Source of the DNA: Engraulis encrasicolus
Taxonomy: Eukaryota; Chordata; Actinopteri; Clupeiformes; Engraulidae
Assembly (NCBI RefSeq): GCF_034702125.1
Contig: NC_085869.1
Coordinates: forward strand, 48,756,042-48,820,041
Direction of reading: 5' to 3'
DNA: 64,000 nt
Below the pieces are notes generated by a model. It was not told the origin of the DNA and ran no database searches. It saw only the letters and a program-made list of their open reading frames with translations. The translations under genes and the position numbers were made by a program. The stretch's first letter is position 1. Each line of letters opens with the position of its first letter. Below, in pieces: positions 11,181 through 22,952 of the stretch.

Positions 11181-13539
11181 GACGAAAATTTTAAACATCT
11201 TAGCCAACCACCCTCATTATCCAGTTGAAGTCTTCGGGATTTTATTTTAAATTGAAAACTACAATCTAAATCCAACCCTATCCATTTCGTGCTTTGTCTT
11301 CGGTGAAAGATGAACTCCCAGCGATGGGAAGCTACATGAGAAATCAGAATAATGTGCTAGGCAGTCTGAATCCCTGCCTAACAGAACTGGCAGATAGAAC
11401 AAGAGTCAGAAAGCTAATAGAGGTGACGTGAAATATTTTTCATTAGCTCCATAGTGATTCTGCTCTATCCCATTCGCTCCCCTTCACTGCCCGGGAAGGA
11501 CACGGCAAGAAAGGTGCATTGCAATATCAATTCGCCCTGCTACAATGTAATTGTAAAACAGCTGTAACTTTTCACATGGCTTTGAGAATTTACACTTATG
11601 GCAGTAGTAGTATAGCCTTACCAGCAAGACGAAATTCCCCAGCTAAAAAAAATAGTTCGCTAAGTCAAAAGCGTCTGCCCATAAATTATCCCCACGGCTG
11701 TCACCCTGACGAGCCTGCCACACCCCCTCTAGTTATTCTAGTAGCTCAGCGCCGTAGAGGGCTCTGCACCAGCTAAAGGGTCTTGCTTATTGAACTACCT
11801 GCCTGTACATTTTATGCCAGCTAGGCTACCAGCAAGAATTCAACTTCCTTGAAAATACCAGCTCTCATTCTCGAGCTTCGGACCGTAGGCGTGGGTGTGC
11901 CTTTGCATCACAGCATCAGTTCATAGTCATACAGTCGATGTTCATGGCAAACGCACAGACAATCGTGCGAATTTACCTGATTACAAACTGAACCAGGGTC
12001 ATTCTCCAGAAACGGTGGAAAATGCTGTCACTGACATTGTAGATGCCAAGACAGTCAAAGTTGGCCTGATAATCACATATATTATATATCTCCAATTATT
12101 AGAGACTGTCCCTGTAATGTAAAAGTAAACTCTTTTTGTCTACTAATAAATATTTTATTTTTCTCAACTTTTATAGGTAAGCATGCCCATAGAATCACTA
12201 TGTCACAAATTGAATACGTGGAAGTGCAAGTGCATACTTTTATTTAAAAATACATTTTTTAACTAAATTAATCAAATTTATATGTTCATTAATATCACAT
12301 ACAATAACTAGGATATATACATAGTTAAGAAATGTTAAATATTATTTAAAATATCAAATTAATAATTGTCACTCAAAATTGTGTCATTGGTGTTACTGCT
12401 ACACAAAACCCTTTTATTTTGAAATTTGCATCCCACTTCTTGGACTTCCTTTGGGTCAAAAGGTCTCTTCCTGCGGTCAAGTGGTCAAGCACATGAGGTA
12501 AGTCAGATGTCCTGCTTAATTTTGTTAAAAATGTCATGATTTATTGTAGATATATGTATGAAGCTGCGAAGCCCGTCATTGGTGTTACTCAGTTTATAGC
12601 CATGGGGGTGAGACAATTAAAATAAAACTTCAATAAATCAAATAAATTAAAGTTTTTGATAACACTGAAAGCATGTGGTCTCACACACAGCAGCCATTTT
12701 GTTTTAATTGTAGTTTTTTTCCCAAAATGTCCTTGGTGTTACCGTCCTTGGTGTTACTGTGCTACTGGTAACACCAATGACATTCCTGTATAAAAGGTAC
12801 AAAAAACCATCAAGAGGGGCAAAAACTTTACAAAAACAGTTTAATTATTGTATATTTATTTTATTTATTGTATATTTATTTAATTTTGTATATCTATTTA
12901 ATTTATTTAATTTCTATTTGTCAGGTATGGCCAAATTGAGTGCTGCTGAAAAGCAGAAATTGTACAGGCAGGGTAGGGATGCAGACCCTACATGTAGAGC
13001 AGAATACTTGAGGAAACGTCGTGAGGGTTATGTTAGTGACCTCCTGTGCAAGAAAAGGAAGAATGTAGGAGAGAAAGAGAGAGGAGGGCTCAGCGAAAAG
13101 CATGGAGGGTTAACCAAGCTAGACGCAGGCAGCAAATAAGGACAGTCCAGGCTATCTTGACCCCAACCTCATCTCCAGACAGATCACCAAGCATCCCAAG
13201 GTAGACCTGGCACATGAAGAGCTCTTTTCCAAAATGAGATATACACCATTTTTGACTTTTTGCATTTTAATATTGGAATTGACTGTTAAGAAGTCCTATC
13301 ATCTATGTGTGACTTCTTGCCATTCAAATGTTTTTGAGAACATACTTTTTAAACCTCTATAAAAATGCATTTTGCAATGCAATTCAGTGGAATGCCCAAT
13401 ACAATTTCCCAATTTTCTTCAAAATGGATATATCTCGTTTTGGAAAAGAGATCTTCACATGTTACTTTTGTCATCTCAGCCCTTTGCATCATGTAATATT
13501 TTATTTAATATACTGTAGTTAATCAATTTCTCTTAATCT

Positions 13540-13541
<2 letters not shown>

Positions 13542-13613
<72 letters not shown>

Positions 13614-13715
13614 GACAGACAGACAGACAGAGAGAGAGAAAGAGAGACACAGAGAGAGAGAGAGAGAGACACACAGAGAGAGAGAGAGAGAGGCAGAGAC
13701 AGAGGGAGAGAGAGA
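13542..13715. repeat. (GA)n microsatellite
   Basis: About 170 bp of GA with GACA interruptions, in the presumed intron of the transposon-like gene. Confidence 0.97.
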
Positions 13716-14234
13716 ATATGTATGTGTATGAGTGATTGAATAAATGACTAATAATGTGTGCATAGTGTCAATTTGAATGTGTTTGTCAGTGAGTTTTGTT
13801 TAATGTTATATTTAGTATTCATTGTATTTAATTCTTACATACTTTATGTTGTTGATAGGCAAAGAGAAGAAGGAAGAAGAGTAGGAGACATGACCAAAAG
13901 CAACGAAGAAAAATGCTGAAGTTGAAGAAGGAATTAGAAAAAGTCACAAAACAATGCAACAAATACAAGAAGAGATGGTCTCGTTGCAGCACAAAACAAC
14001 AAGAATCAGCAAATCCTGGGAGTCCATTCACAAGAGTAAGAAAAATTCTTCAAGGTCAGTCTGTCATCTCACCAGTGAAAAAAGCACTGACTTTCCATTA
14101 TGCCCTGCTTGATGATTTGAGGGAAAAATACAAAGCCTCCACATCAGGAAAGACAAAGAGGGCTATTGCCTCGATTCAGTATGGAAGAAAAATAAAAAGA
14201 TGCAAGCTACAGTCACTGTGTCAGAAGAGCTTAA

Positions 14235-14815
14235 AGGGCAATTCCGGCCAGTTTGGATTCATATCCCATCTTGGGTGGACCCAGGGAAAAGGATGAAAGG
14301 GGAAACCGCGAGAAATTTTCATGCGTGCTGCGCAAAGTTGTTCAATTGCGCTGTTTTCGGTTAAACCCTGGCCCGTCGGGCAGATATTTGACCTGTTTTA
14401 AAGCTCCTAGCGTGCATTATAACCCTTTTGAACGATTTGGCCGTGGTGTGTGGGTCCATACAAGTCGATCTAGTGGTTCACAGTTCCATTATGTAGCACA
14501 GGTACGATACAACAGGAGTTTTCAAAAGTGGCGCACCTACCTCTCTCAGCTTCCGCCTTCCAACTATGTCCGCAAAATGGTTCGCCAAAGTGATACTTCA
14601 TAGTAATCCATTTTATTTTTGTCCACCAAAGACGAGCCACAAGAAACATATTCACAGGTTATTGTCTCGCAGATTCACTTCTCTGTCACTGAACGCAGTT
14701 TAGTGACGTCACGGTGTCACATGACTCCTGGAAGGAACGCACATTCGCTCATCCAGTTATTACACAGAAGCGAGAGAGAGAGGCGCTGTCGTAATATACT
14801 GTTTGATATTTTGAG
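14235..14815. mobile_element. Insertion inside the DDE-like gene
   Basis: From aaagggcaattccggcc to about cgtaatatactgtttg. The sequence does not continue the flanking coding frame, and the expected middle portion of the gene family is missing here. I cannot name it; it may be a SINE or MITE plus a deletion. Boundaries approximate. Confidence 0.4.
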
Positions 14816-16689
14816 ATGGATCCTCCGTTGGTGTGGTTCAATTGAAGAGTTTGGTGGCCATGGTTATCTTTTTCGAACCAGAATATTTGTTACAGATAAA
14901 GAATTATTCCTTCCAGGAATGGCAGACACACTTTACAAACATGGTCTCTTAGATTCAAAAAATGTGGAGGAGATGGCTGACGCCACTGTTTGCAATAGCA
15001 TGTCACCACATAATGCCAAGGCCTGTACCTATGGTGACTGCTTCGCATGCAAAAGCACAACATACCCCCTTACAAAACCACCATGTAGAGAGGACGTTTC
15101 TCTATCCCAGTGGTGTCTGGTGAATATTGACTCCAAACAAGAGCAGGAGAAACAGAGCACCATAACGGCAAAGAGAGATGTGACCCTAACGGAAGACGAG
15201 TTGGCTACTCAGTTTCAGGAAAGGCTTTTCCGTTTCCGTAAGCACATATTTAACATCCGGTGGCAGTGCAATGCCTACAAGCACCTCAGACAAAACCTTA
15301 CTGCTAAGGACTGCCTCCTCCATGTTGATTTTAGTGAGAATTTCAACTGTAAATACGCCCAAGAAATTCAATCGGTGCATTTTGGGGGGTCACACCAACA
15401 AGCCACCCTCCACACTGGAGTTCTATATGTGCAGGAACTGCCCCCCTTGTCCTTTGCAACCATCTCCCCCTGCAGACGCCACGATCCAGTGGCAATATGG
15501 ACTCATCTGGACCCCATCCTTGACATGGTGAAGAGGGAATATTCTGAAGTGAAAAACCTGCATTTTTTCTCAGACGGGCCAGCAACGCAGTACAAACAGA
15601 AGGGCAACTTCTACATGATAGGCACAGAACCTCACCAAAAAGGCTTCCACACAACAACTTGGAATTTTTTTGAGGCAAGCCATGGGAAGGGTGCACCAGA
15701 TGGGGTGGGGGGGCTTTGAAAAGGACTGCTGATACCTTGATACGCCATGGAAGGAACATTGCGGATGCAAGAGCTCTTTATGAGGCTTTGGTGAGTTCTG
15801 GTACAGGGGTCAGGGTGTTCTACGTGACCAATGAAGCTGTGGAGGAGAGGGGGAAGAAAATGGAGCAGGTTCCTCTGTCAGCCATAAAGGGCACAATGAA
15901 AATCCACCAGGTGTTAAGCTTGACACCTGGAAACCTGAAATACAGGGACATTAGTTGCTTTTGCCAGGCAGACAATCATATCTGGGACTGCCCATGCTTC
16001 AGTCCGCAGTCTGTTCCACCAACAGGCAAGGAAAAATCAGAGCCACAAACACACCGGCCAAAGGTGATAGAGGACCATCACTGCGGGCAGTGGTGTGTGG
16101 TGAACTATGATGGGCAGCCTTATCCAGGAGTCATCCTGATGGTGGAGGACCACAGCATACAGATTAAGTGCATGCACAGGTCAGGCAGGTATGACCTGAA
16201 CAGATTCTACTGGCCATCTCCAATTGAGGATGTCAATTGGTATGAAGACCATAATGCTGATTATTCACTATTTTAAATCAAGTTTCATGGGTTCAATCAA
16301 ATATTTTTCTTGCTTTTATTGTTCCAAGTTTTTGCTTTTAATGGAATTCTCAAGTTCAAATGGAAAAATTTTTTTTAACAGCTATGAAATATTGTTTACA
16401 TCATAGGTAACACCAATGACCAAAAACAGCAGTTGAATTATTTAAAGAAATAAAAAAATAATAATAATAAAAAGGCATTGAGCTGGCCCTAGCATGAATT
16501 AGTCAAGTTTAGAAGTTATATATTGATATTAAATAAGTTTCAAGTGTATTAGAGAGAATAATTTTCATCAGGAATATGTTTCCCAATTTCAACCTTTTCT
16601 GTAGAATGATTTAAACATTTTTTTTCCATTTGAACTTGAGAATGTACTACTAAGCACTTAAAATGTTATCATCTAAATCACAACTCCAC

Positions 16690-16780
16690 ATGCTAGGCCT
16701 GGTACGGTATGTGTATTCGTATTGAACGGATCCTAGTACGGGGGTCACGGTACGGTACGTGCGGAGAATACATATAGTGT
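16690..16780. mobile_element. hAT-like end fragment (tacggtac words)
   Basis: A stretch taggcctggtacggtatg followed by cacggtacggtacg, a style seen in degenerate hAT termini. No opposite end was found up to 17170. Confidence 0.3.
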
Positions 16781-17175
16781 GAAATAATGTGATATTAACA
16801 GGGACACATAGCTGTTCTGGAGCGCGAGAGCAGAGTAAGCACTTTGCGTCAGAGTTCTTTGAAAACACATGTAATCATTGGGCAGGGTAGCAGGACACTG
16901 GAATTTGAAAACCCACCTGCGTAATTTATCTCACTAGAGTGGGATATTTTCAGTTTGTCAGCACCTTGTGCCATGTGGAGCAGCTTGTGTACGGGTTTTG
17001 ACAGTTAAATAGTAGTTCAATCCATGGATTTAACTCTTGCTAAATCGATGCATGTATAATAACAGTGAATTAATCAGATGCTAAGTCAACGTGGCTATTT
17101 TCGAAACAATCCTGCGTGATAGAATACAAACAAAAACACAGTCGAACGAGTTCATCAGCTCAGCTGTCTTGTTCC

Positions 17176-18253
17176 TTAAAGATATCCTATGCAACTTTGA
17201 CATAAACACACCGATATAAACAACTTTATAGCGGCCTCTAGTGGTTCTGCCGAAAATGTGCATTGAACTAAATTAGACAGACATTGGCTTCGAGATTATG
17301 TGCGAATTAAATTTCTTCGTCTTCTGTAATTAGCCAATTCCCTTCCTTGCATTCAGCTCTCTCCACTTCTAAGGGGCTTTACCATATGTGCGATTCTCCC
17401 CCTTGCTTATGAGTTCGCTGCTTCGTCTATTCACTTCACACAACTGCAATCATGTTTGCACTTCCTTCAGATGGATATTATAATTTGATCCACTTGTTCC
17501 CAGCAGATATCCCCGTCTTTCTTACACATTTCCAGTAACTACATAGTAGCCTACCTGAACATTAGAAGAACGAGGAAACAAAAGGCTATTGCTTATTTTG
17601 TTGTCATAATAAAGATTTCGAAGTCGAGGTGACAAGACACGTTTTTATCTTGTGTGGTGTTGAAAGTGAAAGTGGACATCCATAAGCCGGCTAGAGATCA
17701 CGTTTTGTCTCCTCTTGATCGGCAACAACATATATTTTTAGCCTCGCTCGACTGATTGTGTCCTTTGACATCAAGTAAAATGTGCGACATCAGATTTCAA
17801 CTCGTATACATTTGTTTAGCTTTGTAAACTAAACGAGGTGTCGTGGGCTTTGAGAATGCTAATGCATAAATCCCAGTGCAGTGAATGAATGATAAAATCC
17901 ACATCTTTGCTCTTTTGGCGTTCGGCTCTCTCCGGTTTGAAGCCCTTTTCCAATGTTCACACAAGCGATTTATTTGCCTGTCCAAACCTTTCGTCTCAAT
18001 TAGCTCGTGATTTATTTGCAGTCCATTCGTTGTTTTTGCTGCATGCCAGCGTGATATTTTATAATCAGCTAGCCAGTAGCCAGCTTTCAGCGAGCTGCTG
18101 CTGCTTAGTTAGCAAACGAAGGGGAATGGGTGTCGTTCCGCTCATTCAGCAAGATGGAAATATTGCCATTTTCGCCATAGCGGGTCAGTCAAGCAAAACC
18201 TTGAGTTCCAAGCCATTTCATGACTATGAAAAAGTTGCATAGTGTTTCTTTAA
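17176..18253. mobile_element. 1.08-kb TIR element, MITE-like
   Basis: The left end TTAAAGATATCCTATGCAAC and the right end, read in reverse, TTAAAGAAACACTATGCAAC agree in 20 of 23 bases including the next CTTT. The interior is non-coding by inspection. The right end directly abuts MITE family B at 18252. Confidence 0.7.
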
Positions 18254-18599
18254 AGGTGCACCGTATAAGATTTGTAGTTGTTTATTTCCAGAATTCAAGC
18301 TCCCCATTCACTAATGTTACTTTTTTTCATGAATTCTTACCACCACTATCAAATTCTAAGTATTCATTTTGACTGGGAAAAATGCACTTTTCATACATGA
18401 AAAGGGGGATCTTCTCCATGGTCCACCATTTTGAATTTCCAGAAATAGACATTTTTAGCTGCAAAAATGACTGTAATTTGGCCATACTGGAAATATTAGT
18501 TTATTACTTAGTAAACTTTCATGAAAAGATAAAATTTGCAGTTTCAATCCACAGCATAGTTGCAGTAGTTTTTTGACCATTTCCTGCACAGTGCACCTT
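18252..18599. mobile_element. MITE family B, copy 1
   Basis: Starts aaaggtgcaccgtataag and ends cacagtgcacctt (inverted). The interior shares 'ccatggtccaccattttgaa' and 'cttaccaccac' words with the copy at 35385. It is wedged between two other elements. Confidence 0.75.
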
Positions 18600-18601
18600 A
18601 A

Positions 18602-20183
18602 AAGGAACAGTCCACCATTTTTTATTTTCATGTATTTGCTGCATGTCTAAGCGTTATTCATGACTGTGCATATAATTTCCTTCTCACTGTATTAAGTACT
18701 TAGATTTATTAGAATTGTTAGTGTAGCAGAGTGGGGTTACCAAGATTTCAGACTTTTAAGTAATTAGGTTTTAAAAGGTGACTATGCCAGTCTCGTTAAA
18801 GGGTGAGACAACCCAGATGTTAAAAACACAATTTTTCCCCGACAGGTTCTAGATGACAAAGGATGACACAGCTGTTGCACATACAATAGTTTTTATTTTC
18901 TTCTGCTTTCAGTCTTATTTGTATTCAAAATGTGCAGGCAGTTCACTTGAGTTTATATACACAAACAGTTTTAACTCCACTGAAGTCAATACAGGTAGAT
19001 ATCGTGAAACAGTGACGGCTGAAGTGCGAGAGCACTGAGTAGGCTAGTACAGGTAATTTACTGAGGCTGTTACCTACACACTGCACTGTGAATGCTAAAG
19101 ATCACTGCAATCAAAGCTGTACACACAAAACATAAATCAAAATAAATAAAAGTAGTCACAGCACACTGGAATGATTCACAGTGAAGAGGTAGCCATATCA
19201 AATCAGGCCTCTTGGCAGAGAGGGTTTACTATACCACTCAAGGGATCTACACCTCACCAATAAGTTTACACGATGATGCTGCTAATCTCAACCGACCAGT
19301 CCCCAATCACTCATCCCTTGCCTAAGGGGTGGGTGATTGGAGCTGACCGTGTCAGACCGTATGGCTGAAAGACGAAGGCGTCGCGCGCCTGCGCAACAAC
19401 AACAACCTGCCACAACTAAGAGAGCTCGTGGTGGTAAAAGGCAAAATAACAAACACAAACACCGGGAAAAGACGACGGCGTCCCCCCACCCCAGCCCATT
19501 GACAATATGTGCGCAACCTTAAGTTGCAACTGGGAAGCACCGAACCGAGCCTGGAAGTCTACGGTTGACAATTGCTTCTGGTTCCGACCATGCAATGCTT
19601 CAAGCCGGTTAGGCTACATGCAGCAACCTGGCGTCTGCATTTCAGCTGCGCTAGTACGCGCTTCAGTATGGGTCCAAAACCCAACACGCCAACATCACCT
19701 ACTGCACCCAGCGTACAGGGCTTCCCCAAGCGCCAACCGGTACAGAGGTTAGCCACACCTGGCTAACAGCCAACCTAGTAGGCAATTTATACTAACCGGA
19801 AGGGCTCCGCCCTCGCCCACACGGGCAGCTGTTTTCAATTACAACATTCACACTAACAGGGGACCTAGTCCAACCTGTTACATAGCTTAGCATAATCAAT
19901 GGAATTAAATAGGAGCATTAGCATCAAGCCACAAGCGATCACAGGACGGGATTAAATAGCTGTTTTGCACTCTGGTGAATTTTACATTCATTTTAAAGTA
20001 GTTTATAAGTACAGGTACATCTGATGTTTTGTTGCTCTCATAGACCAGCATTGCTACGCTTAATTGGCTGTACTGTTAATCTAGGCAATGCAAACACATA
20101 GACGAAAAGTTCAATGTATTACATAATTTACTGGGACTTAACTACATATGAGCAATTTCTTGAAATGAGATGGACTGTTCCTT
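18602..20183. mobile_element. MITE family A, copy 2, split by an insertion
   Basis: The left end (aaggaacagtccacc) and right end (tggactgttcctt) match the copy at 7695-8123. The family A sequence breaks off near 18720 and resumes near 19877. Confidence 0.75.
18721..19880. mobile_element. 1.16-kb insertion within MITE family A copy 2
   Basis: Foreign sequence flanked by gtta on both sides (18717-18720 and 19877-19880), possibly the target duplication. No significant ORF, no clear inverted ends. A solo LTR (tgtagcag to gttaca) is one possibility; I cannot name the family. Confidence 0.5.
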
Positions 20184-20397
20184 TAATCTTGTAAAATAAA
20201 TAGCAGTAATCTTACCTGACATTTAACAAGACTTGCTTCTAAGTTTCAACTCCAATGTTGCGCAAGGGCATCTGGTGTAATGCTAGCTAGACAAACTATT
20301 TTGAACGAAAACTCAAGTAGAGCGAAGTTATACTTTTTTGGCTCGTTATTGCAATGCAAATGTTAACCGTGTTCCAAATGCAGGGATGTGATGTGTG

Positions 20398-20598
20398 GTA
20401 GTTTCAAAATGAGAGGTTCACACACTTAAAATCCTTTTTGTTTTCTTTTATTACTGGTAGGCATGTTCTAATCACCACTCAGACTGTGTTAGTAGAGAAT
20501 CTGATGAAGACTATGAAGTCGAAACGTTATCCAGCCATGAAGTAATAAAAGAAAACAAAAAGAATTTTAAGTGTGCGGACCTCTCACTTTGAAACTAC
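20398..20598. mobile_element. Foldback element with 57-bp arms
   Basis: Arms 20398-20454 and 20542-20598 are inverted copies with about four mismatches. The loop contains gaagtcgaaacgtt, a word seen in several fish repeats. Confidence 0.75.
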
Positions 20599-21045
20599 TG
20601 CCAGCCTTTGTCCTGCACCTTTTCCTTGGATGCGCACAATCTTCACCTTTAACTATGTGATGTGTGGTAGCCTGTTCAATTAGCTGTGACTAATAGGCTA
20701 TAGGTCCTTAAAGCTATGTAAAGACTGGCCTTGAAGAGCTATATAAAGGCAGGATTACACTCTGTGATATTTTCAATCGTGGTGTGTGCAACCTGGTAAT
20801 ATTGTATTAAACGTTTTTATACACTTAATAGAAATATGTATGGTGTGCCCTCATTTTCCTGATAATTTTTCACTGTTTTCTACGTGTGAGTATCATTTCT
20901 TTACTCTGAACGCTTTGGCATAACGGCCACTGAAAGATACAGTGGTGCGGCGAGCAGTACCTTGGCCTCATCCTCGTTCTGGCATTGAGAGTCTTGCTGG
21001 CAGTTACGTCATAGCGAATCTGAAGTTCATAATAATAGTCAGTCG

Positions 21046-21730
21046 GTGTCATTAGTGTTGGCTAGCTTGTTCACTTTGACTGCTACCATGGAAGTGGATT
21101 TCATAACGAAACTAATAGCATTCTCAAAGTTGGATTTCCAAGGGGGAAAAAAAGATGTGATAAAGAATGGAGGACCGACAGCGCTGAAGGGTTTGCTGCT
21201 GCAGGTGACCAGTCAGAAGTTTAGAACGACCCGATCATTTCAAAGTGAGTGGTACAACAGAAAATATATTTTTTGTTATCCGTGTCTCTTGTTTGCAACC
21301 GGCAAGAATGTGTGGAAGGCCATTAGCATGGGATTTTGTGACTTAAAAATGTACCAAGGAGCCTCTCGAAACACAAATCCTCGGCTACTCATATTCAATG
21401 GCAATTGCTTTGAAGACGTTTGGGGAATCTTGTGGCTTTGGATGAACAGCACCGGCTAAAGTAACGTTAGCATGCACAACGCCAAAGTGAAGAGCCGTGA
21501 GAACGTCTCATTCAGGCAACCTGCTTCAGGAAAGGTTGGCGTTTCGCGGTGGTGTCGTGATGAGAGTACACACTCCTCGAACCGTGGGAATTATGTCGAC
21601 CTGATGAATGAGATCTCCGCCATTCTGCATGTTGCAACAGGCGTTGGCATTGGACAGGCTTCGACAGTCACGGATGTTTTCATCCAGGAAGGGCGGAGCA
21701 TGGACCCGATGTACGAGTTAAGGTAAGACC
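21046..21730 (+). pseudogene. hAT transposase remnant with TTF-type zinc finger
   Basis: The frame from 21046 holds R-S-F-Q-S-E-W-Y-N-R-K followed by F-C-Y-P-C-L-L-F-A-T-G-K, the signature of the TTF-type finger at the N-terminus of many hAT transposases. The frame stops at 21459. A second frame (21472-21726) carries D-E-S-T-H-S-S-N-R-G-N-Y-V-D-L, which matches the region following the finger in these proteins. The catalytic and dimerisation regions are absent; the sequence runs into TG repeats. A dead 5' fragment. Confidence 0.6.
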
Positions 21731-21825
21731 ATTGTTTCCTATGTATGTGAGGCCTGTGTTTGTGAGACCCGTGGGAAGAGAGAGAATCCGCCGTGATTCT
21801 GTCCCAGTTTGTTCGCCGTGGTGTT

Positions 21826-21828
<3 letters not shown>

Positions 21829-21885
<57 letters not shown>

Positions 21886-21955
21886 AGCATCCGCCGTGAT
21901 GCTCTTGTTTGTCCGCCTTGGTGTTGTGTGGTTTGTGTGAGACCACTGTTTGAAT

Positions 21956-22019
<64 letters not shown>
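21829..22019. repeat. Two (TG)n microsatellites
   Basis: TG tracts at 21829-21883 and 21959-22019 separated by 75 bp of non-repeat sequence. A short GA tail follows the second. Confidence 0.97.
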
Positions 22020-22026
<7 letters not shown>

Positions 22027-22039
22027 AAGAGAGATCTAA

Positions 22040-22940
22040 TAGCATTTTCTCTACGTTTTAATATGTAGGCCTTACTTATGTTAAGAAAGCTATGACATAT
22101 GAACCTTATCGGTAGGCCTATTTGGCAAATATTTAGGCCTACTAATACTGTAGCTGTATATTTGAAAATCTGATATTGGAAAAGTCACTGCCTCAGCAGG
22201 CATAAACTTGGCCGCACGTCACTGCTGTGCACTGTTCAATCTCTGGTTGTTGGAAGCTGCTGTCGGTCAAAAAATGACGTGGTTGGCTGCTGAGCGTCTT
22301 ACCCCTCCTCACAACACGAATGATTTAAACGAAAATCCTATGTATACATGAGTGATGATGACATGAGGGTTTGATGGTTTTGGTCTGAAATTTCAGTGAC
22401 ATTGATTTAATTTGTCTTAAAGTGATATAATGGAAATGTATATTTCACATTGCTCATCATCAAACTCCTTCATAGCGTATTCCCATAAAGGTAACAGAAT
22501 TTTGTATTAACTTTTCCGTTTTGGCCTCCGTAGTTGCTGCCAATGAATTTCCTCTTTGACCCTTCATAAAGATATGACATCTGTCTAGAGCCTGTTGATA
22601 TGACTAACATTTGACACCACTTTATTTCTGTCAATTATACCTATATTATACAGTGTATTAAGTTGCCCACAGCAATACTGTATTACTACAGACGTCCTAG
22701 AAGTAATGCTTTGAGGGCAGCGTCATTGATGAATGAAGGAATCACATGATGTAACTTTTGTAGAAATATTGAACTTTTATTGAAAAGCAGAACCTTTTGT
22801 TGATGTAGAAAATCACTTTTTCACATAGATTACAAAAGAAGTTTGTGAAACTATGGACTGAATGGGAAATCCAAACATAGTAGGAATGAACACTACTTGA
22901 CTTAAAAAATAAAAATAAATAAAAAATCTATTTGTGTATA
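22040..22940. other. Gap between hAT remnant and TIR element
   Basis: No coding or repeat feature recognised. Confidence 0.4.
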
Positions 22941-22952
22941 CTTGTGTAAATG

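Larger units (their letters stand above)
12927..16276 (+). pseudogene. Degenerate DDE-like transposase gene, multi-exon
   Basis: The parts, in order, match a family of unnamed proteins common in fish and invertebrate genomes. Segment 1 (12927-13203) is a basic N-terminus (A-K-L-S-A-A-E-K-Q-K then R-A-E-Y-L-R-K-R-R-E) that needs a frame change near 13075 to continue. An intron with a GA repeat follows. Segment 2 (13859-14232) is a Lys/Arg coiled-coil region. The block 14235-14815 is unrelated insertion-like DNA. Segment 3 (14930-15719) has a Cys-rich stretch (C-T-Y-G-D-C-F-A-C) then H-V-D-F-S-E-N, F-F-S-D-G-P-A-T-Q-Y-K and F-E-A-S-H-G-K-G-A-P-D-G, candidate acidic catalytic positions. A one-base loss in a G run near 15710 breaks the frame; 15716-16276 continues to a C-rich end. 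The expected middle region is absent. Function is inferred. Confidence 0.6.
12383..16420 (+). mobile_element. Unclassified transposon-like element with repeated 14-bp motif
   Basis: A block bounded by copies of GTCATTGGTGTTAC. Forward copies are at 12383-12396 and 12575-12588, one-mismatch copies at 12729-12742 and 12744-12757, and inverted copies at 12768-12781 and 16407-16420. Between them lies a fragmented multi-exon gene with transposase-like motifs. The motif array resembles subterminal transposase-binding repeats. True ends and target duplication were not found, so the limits are those of the motif array. Superfamily not recognised. Confidence 0.5.

Noticed and set aside
21591..22045. 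Long frames with poly-(Thr-His) or poly-(Val-Cys)
   Set aside because: Translation of TG/CA microsatellites; not genes. The same applies at 13533, 54664, 57042, 58659 and 60886.
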